Below, one piece after another: positions 22,663 to 31,020 of a stretch of 64,000 bases of DNA (positions within the stretch are counted from its first letter, which is position 1; every line of letters begins with the position of its first letter). Where the stretch lies: the NCBI GenBank assembly GCA_039105265.1, contig JAPFFF010000008.1, positions 6,076,001 through 6,140,000 of the forward strand, written 5' to 3'. A program made the translations under genes and the position numbers. The notes beneath the pieces were generated by a model. It was given only the letters and a program-made list of their open reading frames with translations. It did not search any database and had not been told where the DNA came from. The DNA is from Tritrichomonas musculus. Its lineage: Eukaryota > Parabasalia > Tritrichomonadida > Tritrichomonadidae.

Positions 22663-22690
22663 ATTATTACTAAATCGATTTAGTAATAAT
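22663..22690. repeat. Perfect 28-bp palindrome
   Basis: ATTATTACTAAATC followed directly by its reverse complement, centred on ATCGAT, about 65 bases downstream of the broken membrane-protein gene. It could be a transcript-end hairpin or a transposon footprint. Confidence 0.8.
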
Positions 22691-23012
22691 TGGAATTGAA
22701 ATCATATTTGGTTATTTGGCTAATCTGAAGATATAAACATAATCAAGCTTATCCAACACTCTTTGAATTCATTGTTTTTGGTGCATGATTAATGAAAAAA
22801 AGTGTGATTTATAAGAAGAAGAAAAAAATCAATTCAAAAAAGGTTAGTTTTCCTTCAGCATTTAAAATGCGTTTTTATCTGTTTATGATAAATTTGAATC
22901 ATTTCTTACTCTTTGTTCATCAAAATATTATTTATGTTTAAAAATTAAAGATGTTCTGAAATATGCACAAGCTCTATCCAAAATTGATATCAATTCTTTA
23001 TTAACGTTTTTC

Positions 23013-23094
23013 ATCTGAAAAAGTTAACTTGGTTAACAAAAATACTTATAATATCATTAACCAATGTTTTTTTTTTCATTACTTTACAAAATAA
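23013..23094 (+). repeat. Dispersed repeat, copy 1
   Basis: It shares CTGAAAAAGT(T/G)AACTTGG, then GTTAACAAAAATA, CATTAACC and ACTTTACAAAATA in the same order with 54027-54105. It holds the small inverted motif GTTAACTTGGTTAAC. No coding capacity. Confidence 0.65.
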
Positions 23095-23176
23095 TTTTAA
23101 AGAAAATCTGAGTTTATCAATTGTTATATTTTTATTTAATATTTTTTAAATCTAGAATGATTTGTTGTGTTAAAAT

Positions 23177-24231
23177 CAGGGTTGTCGATCGATGATGATA
23201 AATATCGATTATCGGCTCATTATCGATAGTCCGATAATATCGATAAAAATTTGTTCGATAACCAATAATTATCTATAAATACGTTAAGCCATAACGCCGA
23301 TATTTGGTCACTACCGGACGGTTACGGTTCGATATTCTCCGATATTTTATAATAAAATTTCCATACTTTTTTTTTACATTTTTGATTAAAATTTTGAATT
23401 TTATATTTTTAATTGTACTTCAATAGTGCATGCTGAAATAAGCGAAATAAGGTCAGAGTGCATTATATGTCCAATATAATAATGAGAAGCTAAAAAATCA
23501 GGTTTTTGATTAATACATAAAAAGATTATTTTCAAAATTTTTAAAAAAGAACCAATTGGCCAACAAAAAAAGATTATGATTAAGAACAAAGTTATAAGAC
23601 GATAATTTCCTCATATCTTCTCAGTATTAAATTATTTCCATATTTGCAAATTAACGAATCTTAATATGTAATGAAATATTAATGCAATGCTACTAAAATA
23701 ATTTGCGTTTTTTTTTATTAAAAGAATATCAAGTCTAAAAATATTTAGAGAAATGGAGAGAATTTTATTAATTTACAAAAAGTTATCGTGTTCACTTTTT
23801 GATAAATTTAATTTTTTTGCCAAAATAAAATTATCTTTATTGATTTTAAATTTCATACTTAAATATTATTAGAATTATAATATATTACTTATCTTTTATT
23901 ATAATAAAAGTTAATTTCCTTTGAAATATAAAAAATCTTTTTTAATAATTTGATCATTTGTACATACAAGCTTTTTTATATGTTATTACTTGAAAAAATA
24001 ACTTTTATATAATTATATAACAATTAAATAGCCATAATTTCTAGTAAATATCTTTTCTTTACCTTAAAAAAGTTAAAAATATCGGTCATTATTGGCCATG
24101 ATAAAAACCGTTTTTATCGATAATGATATTTATTATCGGATAGTATCGGTTATTCTACTCTACTCCCGATAATATCGATAATATTGGCAACGTATTTAAC
24201 CGTTATCGGACACTATCGATAAACATCCCTG
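23177..24231. mobile_element. Non-autonomous hAT-superfamily DNA transposon
   Basis: The ends are CAGGGTTG (from 23177) and CATCCCTG (to 24231), an imperfect hAT-type CAGGGNTG terminal inverted repeat. The element is flanked on both sides by the same 8-bp target duplication GTTAAAAT (23169-23176 and 24232-24239), the length typical of hAT. Both subterminal zones (about 180 bases each) are dense in ATCGAT and CGATA motifs, the usual kind of transposase-binding clusters. The 1055-bp element has no transposase frame, so it must have moved with a transposase supplied elsewhere. The intact duplication suggests a fairly recent insertion. Confidence 0.88.
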
Positions 24232-24405
24232 GTTAAAATTGATGTTATCTAAATGCAAATTAAACTTATGAGCTCAAATTTGGTATTTTTGAAAGTTAAA
24301 AAAAAAAAAAAAAAAATATTCTGAATATTTGATTCAATTTTTTTAAAATATTCAGAAAAATTTAATTGGCAATTACCGCCATAAATTTTAAGATTTTTAT
24401 TATAA

Positions 24406-24930
24406 ATGGAACAGGTATATCTAGAAAGTTTTGATACAATCCCCCTTGCTAACGTTCAAGAGCAAAATGGGAGTGAAAGCTCTAAAAAAAAGCGCCCACC
24501 AAACGCTTTTATTAGGTTTTGTTTAGAGAATAGAAAACCATGCCGCGATAACCATCCAGAAATGACAAATATCGAGATTTCTAGCCTTCTTGCGACGGAA
24601 TGGAACAAATTAACAGAAGAACAAAAAAACCCTTACAAACTATTAGCGCAAGAAGAACAGAAAAAATTTAAAGAAGAAAATCCCCAATATGGATATGATA
24701 AAGCAAAGCAAAAGCGCTGTTTAAAAAAGACAAATGACTTTCCAAAGCAATTATATGATATACCTGATATTTTTACTCTTGTTGCTTTGCCACCGGAAGA
24801 GCTAAGGCACTGCCTCAACACTTTCCAAAATCATTTGTTTCTACAATTTTTGAATTTACAAAATCTCGATCAAGAAGCAGATTCTTCTATCCTTGATAAC
24901 ATCACTCACACTTTCCAAAATCAGCAATAG
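24406..24930 (+). CDS. HMG-box DNA-binding protein
   Basis: A 174-residue protein with one HMG box at about residues 28-97 (KKKRPPNAFIRFCLENRKP, then ISSLLATEWNKLTEEQKNPY and LAQEEQKKFKEENPQYGY). The PPNAFIRF start and the E/W/Y positions put it near the sequence-specific SOX/MATA class rather than the abundant HMGB class. The C-terminal about 70 residues are Leu/Phe/Gln-rich and unrecognised (LRHCLNTFQNHLFLQFLNLQNL), perhaps for dimerisation. A nuclear transcription regulator is likely; targets are unknown. It starts about 170 bases beyond the hAT element, which may therefore touch its promoter. Confidence 0.9.
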   Translation: MEQVYLESFDTIPLANVQEQNGSESSKKKRPPNAFIRFCLENRKPCRDNHPEMTNIEISSLLATEWNKLTEEQKNPYKLLAQEEQKKFKEENPQYGYDKAKQKRCLKKTNDFPKQLYDIPDIFTLVALPPEELRHCLNTFQNHLFLQFLNLQNLDQEADSSILDNITHTFQNQQ

Positions 24931-25257
24931 AACAGCTTAAACAAGATAGCGGAACAAATTGGAAATAACATTATTATTTAAAATTTAAAAAATAATGAAC
25001 TTGAATGTTAATAATAAAGAATAAATTTCCAAACATTTTTATGTATTATTTGTTTAAACATATTCTAAAGCTAACTTAAATAATAACAAAAAAATAATGA
25101 AAGAATAGTAGATGAATTATAATAATATAATAATAATATACAATATATTACAAATAACGATAAGAATGATATCAGCCTCAATTTCCTCCCTTCCTTTGTT
25201 TCAAATAAATCATAATAGAAGAATTTCAATAAAACTTTAGCATTGAATTTCTTATAT

Positions 25258-26595
25258 TTATGGTTCATTTGGTAATATTGAATCAAATTTTTTAAGTTGA
25301 TCTATCGAAACACCTATTGGTTGTGGTTGCTCAGCAGAGCTCAATTGCTGGTGAATTACTGGATCTGATTGCTGAACTGGAGACAGCTGATTTTGTGATT
25401 GTTGCTGAGATGAACTCTGTGAAATTGCCTGTGCCTGGATTGGTGGCTGAGTTGATTGAATTAATTGCGGTGGCTGTGATGCTGGGTGGGCTTGTAAATT
25501 TTGTTGCGGTTGTTGTGCTTGAAGAGGAGGATTTGGTTGGATAGATTGGCCATACTGTGGTGGTGGAGGTGGTGGAGCAGGTGGAACACCTGGGTATCCA
25601 TAAATTGAAGGAATTGATCCATATGGTTGGCCAAACATTCCTGGATATGCTGTATATCCCATTTGATCAAATGGAGGCTGCATTGGAGCACCATATGGTC
25701 CAGGATAAGGAATTTGTTGAGGAGCGCCATTACCATTATTGTTATTAGAATTGTTACTATTACCACGATTATGATGATGATGTTGAGGAGGAGGATGATC
25801 AGCAGGGTCATCGCCTTCATCTTCTTCAGGTAGATATTCAATACGAGCAGTTTCACCTTTAATGTCTAACCCATCTTTTTGAACGGCTTGTTTTGCTGAT
25901 CTGAGATCAAAAAATTTAATTATAAATTCTTTACTATCATCACAATTTTTGGCTTCACGAATTTCACCAAATTTTTGTAATTCATCTTGAACATCTTCTA
26001 AATTAACTTTAGATATATCTGATTCAATTTTAACTTGAACTGTTGAACAGGATTCGCATGGATCTCTTTTTGAATGAGCTGGCGGGCGATAAGCAAATGA
26101 TGTTTTTACTTCACGTCCATTAATTTTTCCATATTCTGATTTAACTGCTTTTTCAGCAGATCTAATATCATAGTAAGTGACGAAAGCAATCCCTTTTGCA
26201 AATTTTGTGAATACGTTAGAAATTTCTCCAAATTGAGCAGCGTAATTCTTAAAATCTTCAAGTGATGTATTGTAATAAATATTATGAAAGAAAACTGTAT
26301 GTATTGGATCATTCCTTTCCTGTCGTTGATCGTTATTATGATTGTTATTTCGATTATTATTACGATTATGATAATCATTGCGTTTTCCGTGATATCCATC
26401 CCGATTTCGATAATTTTCGCGCGGCTGATATGTTGTTTGGAAATTTTGAGTGGGTGGTTGAAATCCGGTCTGAGGATTTACACCAGGTGGAAGTGGTGGA
26501 TATGTTGGAAAGTAAGGGTATGTCTGAATTTGTGGTGGTGGAGGTGCTGGTGGGTAATTCGTATTGGTCAATGGAGCTCCTGGGTTTCCGCTCAT
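25258..26595 (-). CDS. RNA-binding protein with two RRM domains and Pro/Gln-rich flanks
   Basis: A 445-residue protein. A Pro/Tyr-rich N-terminus and an Arg/Asn-rich linker precede RRM1 (about residues 97-172; TVFFHNIYYNTSLEDFKNYA and KGIAFVTYYDIRSAEKAV) and RRM2 (about 185-255; VQVKIESDISKVNLEDVQ and EFIIKFFDLRSAKQAV). The aromatic RNP1 positions and the FDLRSA/YDIRSA motif resemble Mei2-type RRMs. The long C-terminus is Pro, Gln, Gly and His rich and probably disordered, suggesting ribonucleoprotein condensates (inference). An AATTTTTTCA initiator-like motif lies 6-15 bases upstream of the ATG. The low-complexity part creates several spurious open frames on the other strand. Confidence 0.88.
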   Translation of the reverse strand: MSGNPGAPLTNTNYPPAPPPPQIQTYPYFPTYPPLPPGVNPQTGFQPPTQNFQTTYQPRENYRNRDGYHGKRNDYHNRNNNRNNNHNNDQRQERNDPIHTVFFHNIYYNTSLEDFKNYAAQFGEISNVFTKFAKGIAFVTYYDIRSAEKAVKSEYGKINGREVKTSFAYRPPAHSKRDPCESCSTVQVKIESDISKVNLEDVQDELQKFGEIREAKNCDDSKEFIIKFFDLRSAKQAVQKDGLDIKGETARIEYLPEEDEGDDPADHPPPQHHHHNRGNSNNSNNNNGNGAPQQIPYPGPYGAPMQPPFDQMGYTAYPGMFGQPYGSIPSIYGYPGVPPAPPPPPPQYGQSIQPNPPLQAQQPQQNLQAHPASQPPQLIQSTQPPIQAQAISQSSSQQQSQNQLSPVQQSDPVIHQQLSSAEQPQPIGVSIDQLKKFDSILPNEP

Positions 26596-26600
26596 TTAAT

Positions 26601-26610
26601 TGAAAAAATT
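26601..26610 (-). promoter_or_regulatory. Initiator-like element AATTTTTTCA
   Basis: It lies directly before the start codon at 26595 of the RRM protein. It is the same form as seen upstream of the uridine kinase, IFT122-like and ankyrin genes. Confidence 0.5.
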
Positions 26611-27138
26611 GAACCTATTTATTTTTTTGAATATTGAAACCGCATATTTTGGCGGTTTATTTTCAAGATTTCGATTTTTATAATAAAAGAAAGAACTTTT
26701 ATTAAAAATGATAAGCAAAAAACAAAAGAAAAATGATATTTCGAAATTATGCCAAAATATTAAATAGTTAAATAAAATGACAGCCATAGGCTTGCCATAT
26801 CTCAAGAATAGATATTAGTTACTAATAACAGCCTGTTTTTTTGATATCAATATCATATGATATTCAGTCTTGATATCTTCAATCTTTAACAATCTTGATG
26901 TAACTTGTAACGAAGTAAAACTAAATAAAGTATTCAAATTTATGATATACAAATATATAAATATAATCTAATATATCTGATTTAGTTTAATTATAAAATT
27001 AAATATATATTTATTAATATATTATGCTTAATTTTTTTGAAAAAAATTTGAAGATTTGAGTAGTATATACACGAATGAACTTTTTGAATGGTTTGCACGA
27101 ATGAACTTTTTGAATGAATTCATGCAATTTTAAAGTTA
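26611..27138. other. Intergenic spacer with a duplicated 26-bp motif
   Basis: No gene here. Near the right end CACGAATGAACTTTTTGAAT occurs twice in tandem (about 27071-27116). The motif GAACTTTTTGAAT recurs elsewhere in non-coding parts of the window. Confidence 0.5.
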
Positions 27139-27399
27139 TTGAAAATGACAAGTGTGTTACAACAATTAAATCAATATACAGTTAATTATTTCGAAATACT
27201 ATCTCAAGAAGCAAAAGATTATTGGGTAGAACAAACGACAAATTTATTATATGATATTGAAGATGAAGAAATCATTGACGAATGGATTTATGATTCAGAT
27301 GATGACAAATATATGGAAAGAGTTCAACAATATGTATTTTATAAAGAAAATTGTAAGAAAATAAATGGTTTAATAAATGAATTTTTTGAAGCATTTTGA
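27139..27399 (+). CDS. Small acidic protein, unrecognised (accessory cluster ORF 1)
   Basis: An 86-residue acidic, aromatic-rich protein (EDEEIIDEWIYDSDDDKYMERV), predicted helical, with no membrane segment. It is the first of a run of small same-strand frames reaching 30070 with spacing and 3' motifs unlike the rest of the window. The start is taken at the ATG at 27139 or two codons later. I do not recognise it. It may belong to a fossil mobile or virus-like element. Confidence 0.45.
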   Translation: MKMTSVLQQLNQYTVNYFEILSQEAKDYWVEQTTNLLYDIEDEEIIDEWIYDSDDDKYMERVQQYVFYKENCKKINGLINEFFEAF

Positions 27400-27664
27400 G
27401 CTGATGAGTAAAAAACTTCATCTCCGAAATTGTTAAAGATTATTTGACTCGAACTTTTTGACTGCTTTCAGCAGGCCCTCACAATTTATTTGTGAGTGAA
27501 TGAACTACTAGAAAAGAAAATTGATAGGATCCGGAAACAGTTTTATTGTATGTGGGCATGGATAATAATTGTTTTCTGGTATATGGGGTGTAGATTAACA
27601 GATAATAAATAATAAACTTTAAAATTAACTAATTTTTCTTTGCTAAATATTTTTTTTATACAAA

Positions 27665-28030
27665 ATGACTGAAGTTATGGTTTTAAAATGCACTTTAAAA
27701 GTTTCTCCAAAGGTGAATTCTGCTGAGAAAGAGGTTGTAGATGACATTCTAAAAGATTATTTCGTTCGTAATGGTGTTGATTTGGTGCCAGTTTGTGATT
27801 ATGTTTGGGTAGAATACACAAAATTAACAAAATTTTTACAAAATGCATCTGATTATTTGTATGTTGATGGAATGGAAAAACATCATATTCGTGGTGAAAT
27901 TATTTGTGTTGTAAAATCTGGTATATCAAATCAGGAATGGAGAATGGTGTTCAGAAATGGAATACTTTTTGATGGACCCAATGATTTTCGATGGATACCA
28001 AAAAAGAAATATGTAAAAGGAATGAAATAA
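27665..28030 (+). CDS. Unrecognised protein of 121 residues (accessory cluster ORF 2)
   Basis: An open frame with good protein-like composition (EKEVVDDILKDYFVRNGVD and SNQEWRMVFRNGILFDGP). It appears mixed alpha/beta and soluble. It ends in a basic tail (PKKKYVKGMK) and its TAA is followed by AT-rich sequence. The next frame starts only 18 bases later. No family is recognised. Confidence 0.5.
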   Translation: MTEVMVLKCTLKVSPKVNSAEKEVVDDILKDYFVRNGVDLVPVCDYVWVEYTKLTKFLQNASDYLYVDGMEKHHIRGEIICVVKSGISNQEWRMVFRNGILFDGPNDFRWIPKKKYVKGMK

Positions 28031-28048
28031 ATTTTAAAAATATCAAAA

Positions 28049-28282
28049 ATGTCATATTTTCTGCCAATACAATGTACTTTTAGACTTAGTCGAGCTTTTG
28101 ATACGAAAGAGAGAAAGAAACATTTTGTTTTTTTATTTCAAGATCCCAATACATATGGTGAATGGAACATGAAAGGAGTCATTCTTGAACCAAAATATAT
28201 GTATGAACCTCAACCTTTCAGTTGTGTTGTATTATGTCTCCAAATGTATTATGTCTCCGTTGCTAATTCATTTTTATTATGA
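28049..28282 (+). CDS. Unrecognised protein of 77 residues (accessory cluster ORF 3)
   Basis: A small frame (CTFRLSRAFDTKERKKHFVFLFQDP). Its last bases overlap the ATG of the next frame at 28279. The hydrophobic C-terminal end (VVLCLQMYYVSVANSFLL) may be a membrane anchor or an out-of-frame remnant. No family is recognised. The tight packing with ORF 2 and ORF 4 is unusual for this genome. Confidence 0.4.
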   Translation: MSYFLPIQCTFRLSRAFDTKERKKHFVFLFQDPNTYGEWNMKGVILEPKYMYEPQPFSCVVLCLQMYYVSVANSFLL

Positions 28283-28680
28283 AGAGTAAAAAAGAACAAC
28301 CATGCAGTTATTGGGAATGGTGCAGGGATAACTCAAAAAGATTGTTCTTCGAGTATGCCGGTGAAAGAGGTTATTTTGGTTATCAAAAAGAAACGTTCAA
28401 AAAGATTATTGAAAAACGACAAAACTATGACTTAGACGACGTGGAGACAACATTGGAATTCCTGAAGAATGAAAAAAAAAAGACCGATCGGAAGGGGAAG
28501 AAATTCTTAACTTTGAATCTGTCTATCATGATCTCCGATTCGGGAAATATCATCCAATCGTTTCGTCAACTCCAAATTCCGAACACGAAACACAAAAGGA
28601 TTCAAGTACAACAACCACATCTTCTGATTCAGAAGAAGAAGAAGAAGTGATGGAACTCAAATCTCCAAAATCTAATAAAT
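28279..28680 (+). CDS. Unrecognised protein with acidic Ser/Thr tail, apparently broken (accessory cluster ORF 4)
   Basis: The N-terminal part (PCSYWEWCRDNSKRLFFEYAGERG) and a C-terminal acidic Ser/Thr/Glu tail lying in a different frame both look genuine, so the gene seems to carry about one break. It could be of mobile or virus-like origin. Its end is followed by the motif TAAATAAACAATTAATTTTT, which also closes the following frames. No family is recognised. Confidence 0.42.
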
Positions 28681-28754
28681 AAACAATTAATTTTTTATTC
28701 TCTTTTTATTTTTTTTATTCGTTTTTCAATAATAAGCGGTTTTGACCGACCATT

Positions 28755-29168
28755 ATGTTATTTGTTTTATTGGCTATTCGTATTCCTCTCTCAAAAGTGT
28801 ATGAGGAAAAACTCAAAATCGTATTGAATCAAAAAGAAGAGATCCGAAATAACATAAGAAAATATGAAGATAAGCTTCGAGAATATTATGGGGGCATACT
28901 TTCTATTTTATTTGACGATGTCTATGAATGTCATTGCCCTCCGAATGATCAAACAAAAATTCAAGAAAGAAATCGATTAATGCAAAAATTAGCCGAGTTA
29001 CATAATAATAAATACATCATTCAAAACGAAATTGGGATATTGAGACAACAAGTTGCTGAAGCACGACTGAATGAAATCATCCCCAAAATTGATAAATGTG
29101 AATGTGATGATGTATTTATCAAGAAATTGAAAGAGAAATTTGCAGATGAAAAAATTGAAGAAATTTAA
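28755..29168 (+). CDS. Coiled-coil protein of 137 residues (accessory cluster ORF 5)
   Basis: A mostly helical, charged protein (YEEKLKIVLNQKEEIRNNIR and NEIGILRQQVAEARLNEII). Two Cys pairs occur, ECHC near residue 57 and CEC near residue 113, which could bind a metal. The hydrophobic start (MLFVLLAIRIPL) may be a short anchor, or the true start may be further in. It is followed by the same TAAATAAACAATTAATTTTT motif. No family is recognised. Confidence 0.5.
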   Translation: MLFVLLAIRIPLSKVYEEKLKIVLNQKEEIRNNIRKYEDKLREYYGGILSILFDDVYECHCPPNDQTKIQERNRLMQKLAELHNNKYIIQNEIGILRQQVAEARLNEIIPKIDKCECDDVFIKKLKEKFADEKIEEI

Positions 29169-29323
29169 ATAAACAATTAATTTTTATTTTTTTATTCTCT
29201 TCGTTTTTGACTGATAAATAAATACAAAAAGTTTTGATGAGGCAAGATTTTGCGCGACCAATTGTAAACTATCGAAAAATAAACGGAAAAATTTATTTTA
29301 GGGATGTCAAATCATTTTTTATT

Positions 29324-29629
29324 ATGTCCTTCACTGAAACCAAAGCCTGGAAATATCTTACTCTCCGTTACGGACGGGACCTCGATTTAGAAGATTTGCA
29401 ACATCTTGGAAATACAATTTGTCTCTGTTTCGAGTCTGCAAACGAACAATTTGACGATGTCGAAGATGCAGTGTTCTGGTTTGAACAATACTGGGAGACA
29501 TTCAAACCCGTAATTGATCATCAAATTCATATTTTTTCCGAGGATGGAGATGAATTGAATTTCACTCCCGAAAGAAATCAACAAATTTTGACAGATGATC
29601 AAAAGAAATCATCAATAAGAATTTACTAA
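29324..29629 (+). CDS. Unrecognised protein of 101 residues, paralogue A (accessory cluster ORF 6)
   Basis: The frame is open further upstream, but I chose the ATG at 29324. TCATTTTTTATT ends right before it, and the downstream paralogue has the same arrangement. The protein (TETKAWKYLTLRYGRDLDLE, then FDDVEDAVFWFEQYWETFKP) is acidic and aromatic-rich. The copy at 29765-30070 has the same 102-codon length and shares AW-x(5)-YLGRD/YGRD, LEDLQ/LEELQ, DDVEDAV-FWF/ENVEDAV-MWF and KP(V/Y)ID. It is followed by TAAATAAACAATTAA. No family is recognised. Confidence 0.55.
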   Translation: MSFTETKAWKYLTLRYGRDLDLEDLQHLGNTICLCFESANEQFDDVEDAVFWFEQYWETFKPVIDHQIHIFSEDGDELNFTPERNQQILTDDQKKSSIRIY

Positions 29630-29764
29630 ATAAACAATTAAATTTTTAAAAATCTTTTCTTTTTTATTTTTTATCGTTTTTTTTTTTCGAATAGCCAGAC
29701 AATCATAAAGTATTGAAAAAATACATTAACGAAACTTTTCGTAATGCCCAATCATTTTTTTATT

Positions 29765-30070
29765 ATGTCGTATCGAAATACGGAAGCTTGGGAATTTATT
29801 TCTGGCTATCTTGGACGTGACCCCGAACTTGAGGAATTGCAGGACTTGGGGGAATGGTATTGGATCAATCAAGAAATTCCTTATTGAAAATTTGAAAATG
29901 TCGAAGATGCAGTCATGTGGTTTCAGCAAAATTGGAAAGATGTCAAACCCTATATTGATTGTTACTACCTGATAACATTGATGATGCAGAGGAAAATCAT
30001 GAAATTCCCTGATAATCCAAATGGAAAGATCACCTTCAATAAGGATTACTTCAAAAAGAATTCTAAATAA
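29765..30070 (+). pseudogene. Paralogue B of the 101-residue protein, broken (accessory cluster ORF 7)
   Basis: This copy has the same length as paralogue A and matches it along its whole span (NTEAWEFISGYLGRDPELEE and NVEDAVMWFQQNWKDVKP), but carries about one break. Its upstream sequence (CAATCATTTTTTTATT before ATG) is also shared, so the duplication included the promoter region. The 3' motif is TAAATAAACATTTAG, a variant of the cluster's common end. Confidence 0.5.
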
Positions 30071-30109
30071 ACATTTAGTTTTTTTAAATTCTAATCTTTT
30101 TATTTATTG

Positions 30110-30457
30110 TGGTCAATCCCATTTTTTTGGGACGATCCCATTTTTAAAAGTCCGGAGATTCAATTTTTAAACCGAGTACAATAATTGACCTGACATAAAT
30201 GACCTAGTTTTTTGTTATCATTTTATTACCTTTTTAATGATCCCATTTTTGATCCCATTCTTTAAAAACTTCTATATGAAAAAATCAAACAGAAAAAATA
30301 AACGACCCTATAAATAAAAATTATTTATAGGAAAGTTGGCCGCGCAAAAATTGGGACGATAAATGGGATCGAAAAGTTCTACCTATCCTATTGTTTCCAT
30401 TCAAAAAACCAAGAGTCTCACGAAATCCCATTTTGTGATCCCAAAAAAAATTGACCA
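30110..30457. mobile_element. 348-bp inverted-repeat element (MITE-like)
   Basis: The ends are TGGTCAAT (30110) and ATTGACCA (to 30457). The inverted similarity extends inward as GGTCAAT...TTTTTTTGGGA on both sides. The body carries five or six copies of ATCCCATTTT in both orientations. There is no coding capacity and no certain target duplication. It lies between the small-ORF run and the larger foldback element. Confidence 0.62.
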
Positions 30458-31020
30458 TCTTATTTTCGAATAAAGGTATCTCCACCATCTGTACATTGAA
30501 CGATTAAAATTGAGAATCTAGTAAATAATAATTGAGAATCGTTACATTTAAATTCATATCTTAATATGTAATTTATTATTTTATTATATTATAATAATTA
30601 TATGATATATATAAAATATATAACAATTATATATTAATAATATAATTTTAAAATACTTTTTTTTAATAAATTTGGCCCATTTTCATTTTCTCAAGGTTGA
30701 CTTAAATTGGTACTATAAAACATGCACGCTCAAAAAGTTCACTCCATTGAAAAAGTTTCGATTATTTTTTGAATAGCACTCTCAAATTACGCACAACTTT
30801 TTATGAAGATAAATGGTCGTGGAAAATTGAGAGAACCGTTACTTTTTGAATATTCTATTTCAAAAAAAGCGCCATTATATTTTTCGGGAAGTGCGTGCTA
30901 GCATTCCTCCATTAAAGATCGAATCCTAGTTGTCCATATTCCACGTGGACAAAGTGGGAAGTGGAGGATGCTAGCACTTGCGAAGGAAGATATGTTTAAT
31001 TACAGATTATGCATTGCGGA

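Larger units (their letters stand above)
22597..23176. other. Intergenic region with perfect palindrome and dispersed repeat
   Basis: There is no gene here. It contains a perfect 28-bp palindrome (22663-22690) and one copy of an about 80-bp dispersed repeat (23013-23094) whose other copy is at 54027-54105. Confidence 0.6.

Noticed and set aside
25317-26637. Plus-strand frames opposite the RRM protein
   Set aside because: They mirror the Pro/Gln/Asn-rich low-complexity coding of the real minus-strand gene.
27401-27429. Hammerhead-ribozyme-like core (CTGATGAG ... CGAAA) just after small ORF 1
   Set aside because: The segment between the two core motifs cannot form stem II; instead GATGA pairs with TCATC inside it. 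Stems I and III are not visible.
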